Shown here piece by piece: positions 1-5,158 of a stretch of DNA of 5,194 nt (within the stretch, counting starts at the first letter, position 1; every line of letters starts with the position of its first letter). The position numbers were made by a program, and so were the translations under genes. The notes under the pieces are model-generated. The model did no database searches and was not told the origin of the DNA. It saw only the letters and a list, made by a program, of their open reading frames with translations. The DNA is from Cyanobacteria bacterium UBA8803 (GTDB lineage Bacteria > Cyanobacteriota > Cyanobacteriia > Cyanobacteriales > Coleofasciculaceae). The stretch lies in assembly GCA_003505715.1 (NCBI GenBank), contig DNXU01000448.1, forward strand, positions 1,344 to 6,537, in the 5' to 3' direction.

Positions 1-34
1 AACAAATAACAAACAACCAACAACCAACAACCAA
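1..34. repeat. Heptanucleotide tandem repeat, unit CAACCAA (TTGGTTG on the other strand)
   Basis: Three perfect tandem copies of CAACCAA lie at 14-20, 21-27 and 28-34. They are preceded by a degenerate copy at 7-13 (two mismatches) and a partial one at 1-6. The array ends exactly where the stop codon of der (35-37, read on the minus strand) begins, so it lies in the immediate 3' untranslated region of that gene. Short tandemly repeated heptamers (STRR) are known in filamentous cyanobacteria. This exact unit is not one I can assign to a named STRR class. The array may continue beyond the left edge. Confidence 0.8.
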
Positions 35-1420
35 TTACACTCTAACTGCTCTATTGGCAGTGTTGGTGTTGATTTCACGGACTTTCTTGCCGCGCCATAG
101 TAGGCGTAAGGGGGTGCCGGAGAAGCCTAGCTGTTGGCGGAACTGACGCTCGATGTAGCGGCGGTAGTTCTCGTTGAAGCGTTTGGGATCGTTGACAAAT
201 AGGGCAATGGTGGGCGGCTGGCTTTTTACCTGGGTGCCGTAGTAGATTTTGCCTTGACGCCCTTGGCGGCTGGTGGGGGGGGAGTGCCAGTTTACGGCTT
301 CTTGGAGGACTTCGTTAATTACGGAGGTGCTAACGCGGCGCTGGTGCTGTTCGGCGACGGTGTCTACTACATCCAAAATATTTTCGACTCGCTTGCCAGT
401 TAGGGCACTGACAAAAATAGTGGGTGCCCACTCGATAAAACTCAGTCGGTCTTTGACTATTTGTTCGTATTCGTAGATGGTGTAGGAGTCTTTCTCAATG
501 GCATCCCACTTGTTCACTACAATGATGGCAGCACGTCCTTCATCGGCAATGCGGCCTGCGAGTTTTTGGTCTTGTTCCGTGACACCGTCAATGGCATCAA
601 TTACTAGTAAAACTACGTCTGAGCGGCGAATGGCTTTGAAGGCGCGATTAATACCAAAGAATTCTGGCCCGTATTCGACATTTTTTTTCTTGCGAATACC
701 AGCAGTATCAATTAGGCGGTAGGTGTGGCTTTCGATACCTTGTTCTGGGTCACCTGCTCTTTGGACGACCATGTCAATAGTATCGCGGGTAGTGCCGGAG
801 ATGGGGCTGACGATGGAGCGCTTTTCGCCAGTAAGAGTGTTTAATAAGCTGGACTTGCCGACGTTGGGGCGTCCGACAATGGCGACTTTAATTTCTGGGG
901 TGTCAGGGAGTGCATCAATGGTTGGCAAGTGGGTAATGAGGGCATCAAGGAGTTCGCCAGTGCCACCACCATGAATGGCGGAGACAGGGAAGGGTTCGCC
1001 CAAACCTAACTCCCAAAACTGGGATGCCTGAACAAGTCCTTGCTGGGGAGATTCGCATTTGTTGACTGCCAGGAGAACGGGTACGGGTTGTTGGCGCAAC
1101 CAGTCGGCGATCGCTTCATCCCCTACTGTCGGCCCTGTTTGACCATCAACTACCAGTATGGCCGCGCTGGCTTCAGTCAAGGCGGCTATTGCTTGTTCTC
1201 GAATCAAGGGTAGGAATTCAGTATCGTCATCAAAGATTAAGCCACCCGTATCTACAACTAGGTACTCGCGGTCTTGCCAGAAGGCAGGACGATAAGTGCG
1301 ATCGCGAGTAACTCCGGGTTCATCGTGGACGATCGCGTCGGTAACGCCTGCCAAACGATTGACAAGGGTTGATTTGCCTACATTCGGGCGTCCAATCACA
1401 GCAACAATTGGCAAGGTCAT
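35..1420 (-). CDS. der: Ribosome biogenesis GTPase Der (EngA)
   Basis: Der is a cytoplasmic GTPase with two tandem G domains, needed for maturation of the 50S ribosomal subunit. The 461-residue product shows the whole architecture. G domain 1 has GRPNVGKS (10-17), PGVTRD (35-40), DTGG (57-60), NKCE (120-123) and SA (147-148). G domain 2 has GRPNVGKS (183-190), GTTRDT (209-214), DTAG (238-241), NKWD (303-306) and SAL (338-340). A C-terminal KH-like domain (about 360-445) ends in [10 protein letters not shown]. Length fits the family (E. coli about 490), so the gene is complete. The ATG start (1418-1420) puts the P-loop at residue 10, as usual, and has an AGGGA Shine-Dalgarno-like match on the minus strand (1430-1434), 9 nt upstream. 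One oddity is NKCE in place of the usual NKxD guanine-specificity motif in domain 1. Another is two 8-nt homopolymers inside the gene (275-282 and 681-688). It is transcribed alone, away from the membrane-protein gene at 1760. Confidence 0.98.
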   Translation of the reverse strand: MTLPIVAVIGRPNVGKSTLVNRLAGVTDAIVHDEPGVTRDRTYRPAFWQDREYLVVDTGGLIFDDDTEFLPLIREQAIAALTEASAAILVVDGQTGPTVGDEAIADWLRQQPVPVLLAVNKCESPQQGLVQASQFWELGLGEPFPVSAIHGGGTGELLDALITHLPTIDALPDTPEIKVAIVGRPNVGKSSLLNTLTGEKRSIVSPISGTTRDTIDMVVQRAGDPEQGIESHTYRLIDTAGIRKKKNVEYGPEFFGINRAFKAIRRSDVVLLVIDAIDGVTEQDQKLAGRIADEGRAAIIVVNKWDAIEKDSYTIYEYEQIVKDRLSFIEWAPTIFVSALTGKRVENILDVVDTVAEQHQRRVSTSVINEVLQEAVNWHSPPTSRQGRQGKIYYGTQVKSQPPTIALFVNDPKRFNENYRRYIERQFRQQLGFSGTPLRLLWRGKKVREINTNTANRAVRV

Positions 1421-1450
1421 AACCGTTTTTCCCTAAATATACAGGGTACG

Positions 1451-1466
1451 AAAAGCTCCGCTTTTT
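1451..1466. other. Small hairpin in the leader of der
   Basis: AAAAGC (1451-1456), a TCC loop and GCTTTT (1460-1465) form a perfect 6-bp inverted repeat, followed on the plus strand by another T and an A/T-rich stretch. It looks like a weak factor-independent terminator in the plus direction, but no gene upstream on the plus strand would need it, and only two pairs are G-C. It could instead be a structured element in the 5' leader of der, 31 bp upstream of the start codon. Confidence 0.3.
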
Positions 1467-1470
1467 AATT

Positions 1471-1498
1471 TTAGATTCTAGATTTGAGATTTTAGATC
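1471..1498. repeat. Degenerate heptanucleotide tandem repeat, unit about TTAGATT
   Basis: Four consecutive heptamers read TTAGATT (1471-1477), CTAGATT (1478-1484), TGAGATT (1485-1491) and TTAGATC (1492-1498). The core AGAT is invariant and changes fall in positions 1, 2 and 7. The last unit runs into the odd palindrome AGATC-G-GATCT (1494-1504). The 7-bp period matches that of the array at 1-34 although the unit differs, which is consistent with cyanobacterial STRR-type repeats. Confidence 0.65.
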
Positions 1499-1608
1499 GG
1501 ATCTTACGGAATATAAGGCTTCGGGTTCCACGCCTAGTGCCCTTAACTGATACTACATCTGGGTTGACTAGGCCCTTTTGCGGTTTGGACGCACTTGTTT
1601 GTGTAGCA

Positions 1609-1622
1609 GCGACTAAAGTCGC
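1609..1622. repeat. Palindrome GCGACT-AA-AGTCGC
   Basis: A perfect 6+2+6 inverted repeat; as a hairpin it would be five pairs closing a four-base TAAA loop. It follows the T/G-rich stretch ending GTGTAGCA. The word GCGACTAAAGTCGC resembles dispersed palindromic repeats seen between cyanobacterial genes, but that family assignment is from memory. No T-tract follows on the plus strand, so it is not a classical terminator. Confidence 0.45.
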
Positions 1623-1695
1623 GAGGGCGAAAGGGGAGCTAATTGCTCTGCCAGTTTAAGCTGAAGAGAGATGTAATCAAACTCTAGCTCTCCTT

Positions 1696-1710
1696 TTCCC
1701 AACTTGGGAA
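1696..1710. repeat. Perfect palindrome TTCCCAA-C-TTGGGAA
   Basis: A perfect 7+1+7 inverted repeat located 50 bp upstream of the GTG start of the EamA-like gene, nested between CTAGCTC (1684-1690) and GAGCTAG (1734-1740). The position and symmetry would suit an operator for a dimeric regulator. Cyanobacterial genomes also carry dispersed CCC-AA-TT-GGG palindromes with no known regulatory role, and I cannot separate the two possibilities. Confidence 0.4.
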
Positions 1711-1744
1711 TAAGAGATGTAAAGTATTGAACTGAGCTAGTCTT

Positions 1745-1750
1745 AGAAGG
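1745..1750 (+). promoter_or_regulatory. Ribosome binding site supporting the GTG start at 1760
   Basis: AGAAGG lies 9 nt before the GTG at 1760-1762 and is a good Shine-Dalgarno match. It fixes the start of the EamA-like gene, which has no ATG near its N-terminus; the product from this GTG begins just before the first membrane helix, as expected. Confidence 0.65.
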
Positions 1751-1759
1751 ATTTAAGTT

Positions 1760-2128
1760 GTGACCCCACAAGAGTTTGGCCTATTCCTGATCACAATTTT
1801 AGTGAGCGCATCGGGACAATTTTTTCTCAAGGCAGGAGCCTTAAAATTAGGCAAGGTGACTGCGAGCAATCTAGTCAGCCATGTGTTGAATATCGTCATG
1901 ACACCGGAGTTATTGGCAGGTTTGGTTTGTTATGGGCTGGGGGCGATCGCTTACATTTTGCTGCTGACTCGTGTCAAGCTGAGTGTGGTGGCTCCGGCAG
2001 CGGCCTTAATGTATATTTTTTCGGTTTCCCTGGGCTACTTCGCCTTTCACGAACCAATTCCAGCAAATCGCATCCTGGGGTTAGGCTTTATTATTTGTGG
2101 GGTGATTTTGGTAGTATGGCAACGCTAG
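1760..2128 (+). CDS. Small EamA/ArnE-like membrane protein of the drug/metabolite transporter superfamily
   Basis: The 122-residue, very hydrophobic product has four predicted membrane helices at about 6-23, 50-69, 74-96 and 104-120, so it is a half-size transporter expected to work as a dimer in a membrane. Helix 1 contains SASGQFFLKAG (16-26), resembling the SVAGQ...K segment of ArnE. Helices 3-4 with FHEPIPANRILGLGFIICG (96-114) match the HEP..., FIIGG pattern of ArnE/ArnF, which flip undecaprenyl-phosphate-linked aminoarabinose. The helix-1 glutamate essential for proton-coupled drug export in EmrE-type SMR pumps is absent: serine occupies that position by my alignment. A lipid-linked sugar or small-metabolite carrier is therefore more likely than a multidrug pump, but the substrate is unknown. 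The start is GTG with an AGAAGG site. The gene stands alone on its strand and converges on the glycosyltransferase gene with one base between stops. Confidence 0.85.
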   Translation: MTPQEFGLFLITILVSASGQFFLKAGALKLGKVTASNLVSHVLNIVMTPELLAGLVCYGLGAIAYILLLTRVKLSVVAPAAALMYIFSVSLGYFAFHEPIPANRILGLGFIICGVILVVWQR

Positions 2129-2129
2129 A

Positions 2130-3260
2130 TCAAAGATTAAGAACCTCTACCGTTGCTTGTCCGGTTTTTGCCCAACTGAATTGACGGGCGCGGTTGAGTC
2201 CAAGGGTACTGAGGTGCGATCGCAATTGTGAGTCAGTTGCTACGGTTTGCATGGCGGCAGTAATCTCGCTGGTGTTATAGGGGTCAACCAGGATCGCAGC
2301 ATCTCCAGCCACTTCGGGTAAGGCGGAGAGGTTGGAGGTGATGACGGGGGTGCCGCAAGCCATAGCTTCTAGAACAGGTAAGCCGAAGCCTTCCCAGAGA
2401 CTGGGGAAGACTAGAGCAATGGCTTGGTTAAGGATAGTTGGTAGTTGGTCGTAGGGGACGTAGTCAAGGAATTTGACCCGATCTAGTAGGTTGAGTTGGT
2501 TGGCTAGGGTTTGGAGGGTGGGGGTATAGCGTCGATCGGGCGATCCGGCGATCCAGAGTTGGTAGTCGCGGCAGTTGGGGAGGGCGGCGAAAGCCTCGAT
2601 CAGTCGGTGTAAGTTTTTATAAGGGTCGTGGCGTCCGAGGTAGAGAAAGTAGGGGCAAGTTTCCCCTCCCATGTCTTCTTTTGTTCTACGTGCATCATCT
2701 TTAGGGAAATCGAGTTGGCGAAAATGCTGGTTGTCGTAAGCGAGGGGAATGGGAGTGATTTTAGCAGCTGGGACTTGGAAGAAGTCGATGATATCTTGAG
2801 CGGTGGCTATAGAGTTACAGAGGATGTGTTGGGCTTGGGCAAGGACTTGGGGAATGTAATAGCGGAAGTAGGGAGTCAGGGGGGAGAGTGGTCGAGGGAA
2901 GCGCAGGGGGATGAGATCGTGAACCATTACTACATAGCGGCAATTGGTATAGAGTGGAGCTTCGGGGATGGGGGAGAAGAGGAGGGTACAGTTGAGGGTT
3001 TGGTAGATGTGTGAAAGTTGGAGTTGCGTCCATAGGAGGCGGCGAAAGTGACCCTTCGTCCCTTGAGCGGGGGTTAAATTACTAGGAATGGAGTAGCAGG
3101 TAAAGTGAGAGGCACCTGGAAACCTTTGCTCGGCAACGGGAGAAATGAGGAGGGTGGGGTTGAGAGGCTGTAAATGGGGGAAGAGGTTAGCGGCATAGGT
3201 AGCGATGCCCGTGGGTTGGGAAAAGAGGATGGATAGATTGAGTAAAATTTGGTGTGACAC
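2130..3260 (-). CDS. Glycosyltransferase family 4 (GT-B fold)
   Basis: A 376-residue enzyme that should transfer a sugar from a nucleotide-sugar donor to a glycan or lipid acceptor with retention of configuration; the substrates cannot be read from sequence. The N-terminal acceptor domain has GIATYAANLFPHL (18-30) and VHDLIPLRFP (113-122), common in GT4 mannosyltransferase-like proteins. The C-terminal donor domain starts with YLGRHDPYKNLHRLIEAF (207-224), carrying the R/K pair that contacts donor phosphate. It then has PSLWEGFGLPVLEAMACGTP (286-305), holding the E-x7-E motif (E290, E298), and ALPEVAGDAAILVDP (313-327). No signal peptide or membrane helix is seen, so it is probably cytosolic or membrane-peripheral. 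A charged linker (about 187-200) joins the domains. The longest frame starts at a GTG (3258-3260) with no visible Shine-Dalgarno; it gives a normal N-terminal strand (HQILLNLSILF), so the start is plausible but not proven. The coding strand is C-rich and the plus strand G-rich. Confidence 0.93.
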   Translation of the reverse strand: MSHQILLNLSILFSQPTGIATYAANLFPHLQPLNPTLLISPVAEQRFPGASHFTCYSIPSNLTPAQGTKGHFRRLLWTQLQLSHIYQTLNCTLLFSPIPEAPLYTNCRYVVMVHDLIPLRFPRPLSPLTPYFRYYIPQVLAQAQHILCNSIATAQDIIDFFQVPAAKITPIPLAYDNQHFRQLDFPKDDARRTKEDMGGETCPYFLYLGRHDPYKNLHRLIEAFAALPNCRDYQLWIAGSPDRRYTPTLQTLANQLNLLDRVKFLDYVPYDQLPTILNQAIALVFPSLWEGFGLPVLEAMACGTPVITSNLSALPEVAGDAAILVDPYNTSEITAAMQTVATDSQLRSHLSTLGLNRARQFSWAKTGQATVEVLNL

Positions 3261-5021
3261 TTGCGGATGCGGGATGTGGGTACAATAACAGGGAAGAATT
3301 TTAGTCTCGGTAGAAAACAGTTGAGTGAATCCTTCTATGACCGTTCGCTACCTTCCTGGCAGCAGTTAAGTCTAAAGCAGCAGGTAGCACAACTGCTGGT
3401 GGTGCGTACCTCTGGGCATCTCTTCGATTACGAAATCCGTTACCCACAGTGGGAAGCACCTACAGCAAAACTACGACATTGGATTGAGGATCTGGGGGTA
3501 GGGGGTGTTATCCTCCTGGGAGGAAGCACCTCTGAGCTAGCTGTAAGAATCGAGCAGATGCAAAGCTGGGCTCAAGTCCCCCTGCTGATAGCAGCGGACA
3601 TTGAGCAAGGAGTAGGTCAACGGTTCTCAGGAGCCACCTGGATGCCGCCAGCGATGGCTCTGGGTGCGATCGCTCAATCCAACTTGCCCCAAGCTTGTGA
3701 CTATGCCAGAGCGATGGGAGCTATTACAGCTGAGGAAGCTCAGGCAGTTGGCCTCAACTGGCTTCTGGCTCCAGTTGTTGATGTGAACAATAACCCCGAA
3801 AACCCGGCGATTAGTCTGCGAGCCTTTGGAGAAACACCAGAAATTGTCATTCCTTTAATTGAGGCGTTTATCAAAGGCACTCAAGACTACAGTGTTTTGA
3901 CAACGGCTAAGCACTTTCCGGGGCATGGGGATACTGCCACCGATCCTCACCTAGATCTACCACTAATTCCTCATCCACGAGAACGCCTAGACCAGGTAGA
4001 ATTAGCTCCTTTTCGAGCGGCTATTGCGGCAGGGGTAAGTTCTGTGATGACTGCACACCTGGAAGTACCTGCCTTAGATCCAAATTATCCAGCCACTCTC
4101 TCATCTTTAGTTTTGACCCAGCTATTGCGCCAAGAGATGGGTTTTGACGGGTTGATTGTTACCGATGCGCTGGTGATGCAAGCGATTACCCGGCATTATG
4201 GAGCCTATGACGCTCCGATCATGGCGTTGGAGGCTGGTGCAGATGTGATTCTCATGCCCGTTGACCCACCAGGGACAATTGAGGCAATTTGTGAAGCAGT
4301 GCAAACAGGGCGCTTGAGTCGGGAAAGAATTCATGCCTCCCTGGAGCGAATTTGGAAAGCTAAGCAGCAGGTTTTCCGATCGACTCAAAAGTCAGAGGAA
4401 AAACTAGCCCTTAACGAGTCTAGTCGCCCTTGGTTTGAGAGCGTAGCCCAACCTCAAGCAGCTGAGTTTTGCCGCACGGTTCTAGAACAATCCCTAATCG
4501 TTCACGCTTCAGCACCGGGAGGGTTGCACCAACCGCTACAGCGATCGGATTCAACATCTCACACAACGGTGAAAGGGACAAATCTGATTATAGTAGACAA
4601 CTTATTGCAAGCGAACTTTCTAGGAATACACACTCCTGCCATCAGAATACCGCAAGGATGGGGCTATCGCTGGCAATGGGTTGATAGTCAAACGCCTGTG
4701 ATTGAATGTATCAAAGAGCTTCAGCCCACGCTGCTGCAACTGTTTATCCAGGCTAACCCCTTTCAGAATACGAAGGACTCGATCGACATAGCGCGACGCC
4801 ACTTAGAGTCATTGCGCTCGGCAGGACAACTACAAGCGCTGATTCTCTACGGTAGCCCGTATGTTTGGAAACAATTAGTCCCTCTATTACCTGCCGAGAT
4901 ACCAGCGGTGTTTAGCTACGGTCAAATACCTATGGCTCAGGCGATCGCTTTAGAAAAGCTTTTGGCTTTGGGGTTGGCTATTCAAGGTACGGAGTATATT
5001 GACCAAAGATTTACGACTTAG
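3261..5021 (+). CDS. Glycoside hydrolase family 3 protein, NagZ-type (beta-N-acetylhexosaminidase or beta-glucosidase)
   Basis: This 586-residue frame (from the first possible start) encodes a GH3 TIM-barrel at about 33-370 and a C-terminal domain at about 400-580. KHFPGHGD (217-224) followed by the Asp-x-His pair D228/H230 is the hallmark of the NagZ subfamily, where the histidine acts as acid/base. The nucleophile should be D302 in GLIVTDALVM. NagZ enzymes remove N-acetylglucosamine from peptidoglycan fragments during wall recycling. The usual DQEGG motif is replaced by DIEQG (113-117), so substrate preference may differ and beta-glucosidase activity is not excluded. No signal peptide is visible, suggesting a cytoplasmic location. 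The start is doubtful: in-frame options are TTG 3261, ATG 3267, GTG 3276 and TTG 3321, none with a strong Shine-Dalgarno. Residues 1-20 look like untranslated sequence, and homology-like sequence begins near LPSWQQLSL (30-38), so a 566-residue product from 3321 is possible. No terminator with a T-tract follows; only a weak stem (5026-5040) is present. Confidence 0.9.
   Translation: MRMRDVGTITGKNFSLGRKQLSESFYDRSLPSWQQLSLKQQVAQLLVVRTSGHLFDYEIRYPQWEAPTAKLRHWIEDLGVGGVILLGGSTSELAVRIEQMQSWAQVPLLIAADIEQGVGQRFSGATWMPPAMALGAIAQSNLPQACDYARAMGAITAEEAQAVGLNWLLAPVVDVNNNPENPAISLRAFGETPEIVIPLIEAFIKGTQDYSVLTTAKHFPGHGDTATDPHLDLPLIPHPRERLDQVELAPFRAAIAAGVSSVMTAHLEVPALDPNYPATLSSLVLTQLLRQEMGFDGLIVTDALVMQAITRHYGAYDAPIMALEAGADVILMPVDPPGTIEAICEAVQTGRLSRERIHASLERIWKAKQQVFRSTQKSEEKLALNESSRPWFESVAQPQAAEFCRTVLEQSLIVHASAPGGLHQPLQRSDSTSHTTVKGTNLIIVDNLLQANFLGIHTPAIRIPQGWGYRWQWVDSQTPVIECIKELQPTLLQLFIQANPFQNTKDSIDIARRHLESLRSAGQLQALILYGSPYVWKQLVPLLPAEIPAVFSYGQIPMAQAIALEKLLALGLAIQGTEYIDQRFTT
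3281..3286 (+). promoter_or_regulatory. Candidate -10 element (TACAAT) for the GH3 gene
   Basis: TACAAT differs from the consensus TATAAT at one position. If used, transcription would begin near 3293 and the first in-frame start downstream would be the TTG at 3321, which agrees with the suspicion that the first 20 codons of the GH3 frame are not translated. No -35 hexamer at proper spacing is visible: GTGACA at 3254-3259 lies 21 bp away, which is too far. Confidence 0.2.
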
Positions 5022-5045
5022 AATTAGGGGTCAAACTCCTTGTCA

Positions 5046-5088
5046 CATGTCCGGTTAAACACCCATAGTATCTGTAGGGGGGGTTTAG
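5046..5088. repeat. Dispersed intergenic repeat, copy 1
   Basis: This 43-bp copy begins CATGTCCGGTTAAAC and ends GGGTTTAG. It matches copy 2 (5151-5194) except for two substitutions near the middle (CATAGTATC against CATCATATC) and one missing C within the G-run (seven Gs here, GGGGCGGG in copy 2). TAAAC near the 5' side can pair with GTTTA at the 3' end, so each copy can fold on itself. Confidence 0.8.
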
Positions 5089-5133
5089 GGAGTAATATTA
5101 TGGACCCCGCAGATATTATTAGGCTTAATCAAG

Positions 5134-5158
5134 CGGACAAGATATCATATCATGTCCG
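5134..5158. repeat. Near-perfect 25-bp palindrome overlapping repeat copy 2
   Basis: CGGACA (5134-5139) pairs with TGTCCG (5153-5158), and GATAT (5141-5145) with ATATC (5147-5151), centred on C5146, with a single A-A mismatch (5140/5152). The right arm is the beginning of repeat copy 2. Copy 1 has no matching CGGACA arm upstream, so the palindrome belongs only to the second unit. Confidence 0.7.

Larger units (their letters stand above)
1421..1759. other. Divergent intergenic region between der and the EamA-like gene
   Basis: This 339-bp gap must hold the promoters of both flanking genes, but no clear -35/-10 pair is visible. The best -10-like hexamer for der is TATATT on the minus strand (1436-1441); it sits so close to the gene that it would remove the Shine-Dalgarno sequence from the transcript. 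Mosaic content is listed separately: a hairpin (1451-1465), a heptamer array (1471-1498), perfect palindromes (1609-1622, 1696-1710) and an antisense reading frame (1613-1771). A 7-bp inverted repeat, GCCTAGT (1532-1538) with ACTAGGC (1567-1573), encloses 28 nt. A second, CTAGCTC (1684-1690) with GAGCTAG (1734-1740), brackets the 1696-1710 palindrome. AGAGATGTAA occurs twice on the plus strand (1667-1676 and 1713-1722). Confidence 0.7.
1613..1771 (-). other. Candidate small antisense ORF or coding relic (52 codons)
   Basis: On the minus strand an open frame runs from a TTG at 1769-1771 to a TAG at 1613-1615, giving 52 codons. It starts inside the first codons of the EamA-like gene and covers that gene's ribosome binding site. 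The middle and end look protein-like: about residue 23 onward has KLGKGELEFDYISLQLK, then an alternating hydrophobic/charged segment and LAPLSPSRL. There is no ATG, and I saw no Shine-Dalgarno sequence and no family match. It may be a relic of a longer gene, a dispersed repeat with an open frame, or chance. I do not claim that it is expressed. Confidence 0.2.
1107..4948. repeat. Six HIP1 octamers (GCGATCGC) scattered through the genes
   Basis: GCGATCGC occurs at 1107-1114 and 1298-1305 (der), 1943-1950 (EamA-like gene), 2216-2223 (glycosyltransferase), and 3666-3673 and 4941-4948 (GH3). That is about one per 870 bp, against roughly one per 65 kb expected for a random octamer at equal base composition. 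HIP1 is the highly iterated palindrome of many cyanobacterial genomes. The coordinates given here span the set, not a continuous element. Confidence 0.95.

Noticed and set aside
498..974. Plus-strand open frames opposite der
   Set aside because: They lie antisense to clear Der G-domain motifs and show no protein-family features of their own.
1436..1441. TATATT on the minus strand as a -10 box for der
   Set aside because: It would place the transcript start at or inside the Shine-Dalgarno-like AGGGA, and no -35 hexamer lies at a suitable distance.
1521..1540. GGGTTCCACGCC, resembling a tRNA T-loop
   Set aside because: The flanking bases do not form the required 5-bp stem and no other tRNA arm is nearby.
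1630..1690. tRNA-like words (GAGC-TAATT-GCTC, and CTGGCAGAGC on the minus strand)
   Set aside because: They resemble a D-arm, but no acceptor stem, anticodon arm or T-arm can be completed on either strand.
2139..2169. Possible terminator for the EamA-like gene (AACC pairing with GGTT, then Ts)
   Set aside because: The stem is short with a 17-nt loop, the T-run is part of the stem, and it lies in the 3' coding end of the opposite gene.
2970..2986. 17-nt pure purine tract as a triplex or regulatory element
   Set aside because: It is explained by the C-rich codons of the glycosyltransferase; the whole gene shows the same strand asymmetry.
2628..3014. 128-codon plus-strand open frame opposite the glycosyltransferase
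   Set aside because: It is antisense to a well-supported GT4 gene. Its Gly/Glu/Val-rich composition follows from the G-rich non-coding strand, and it shows no motif.
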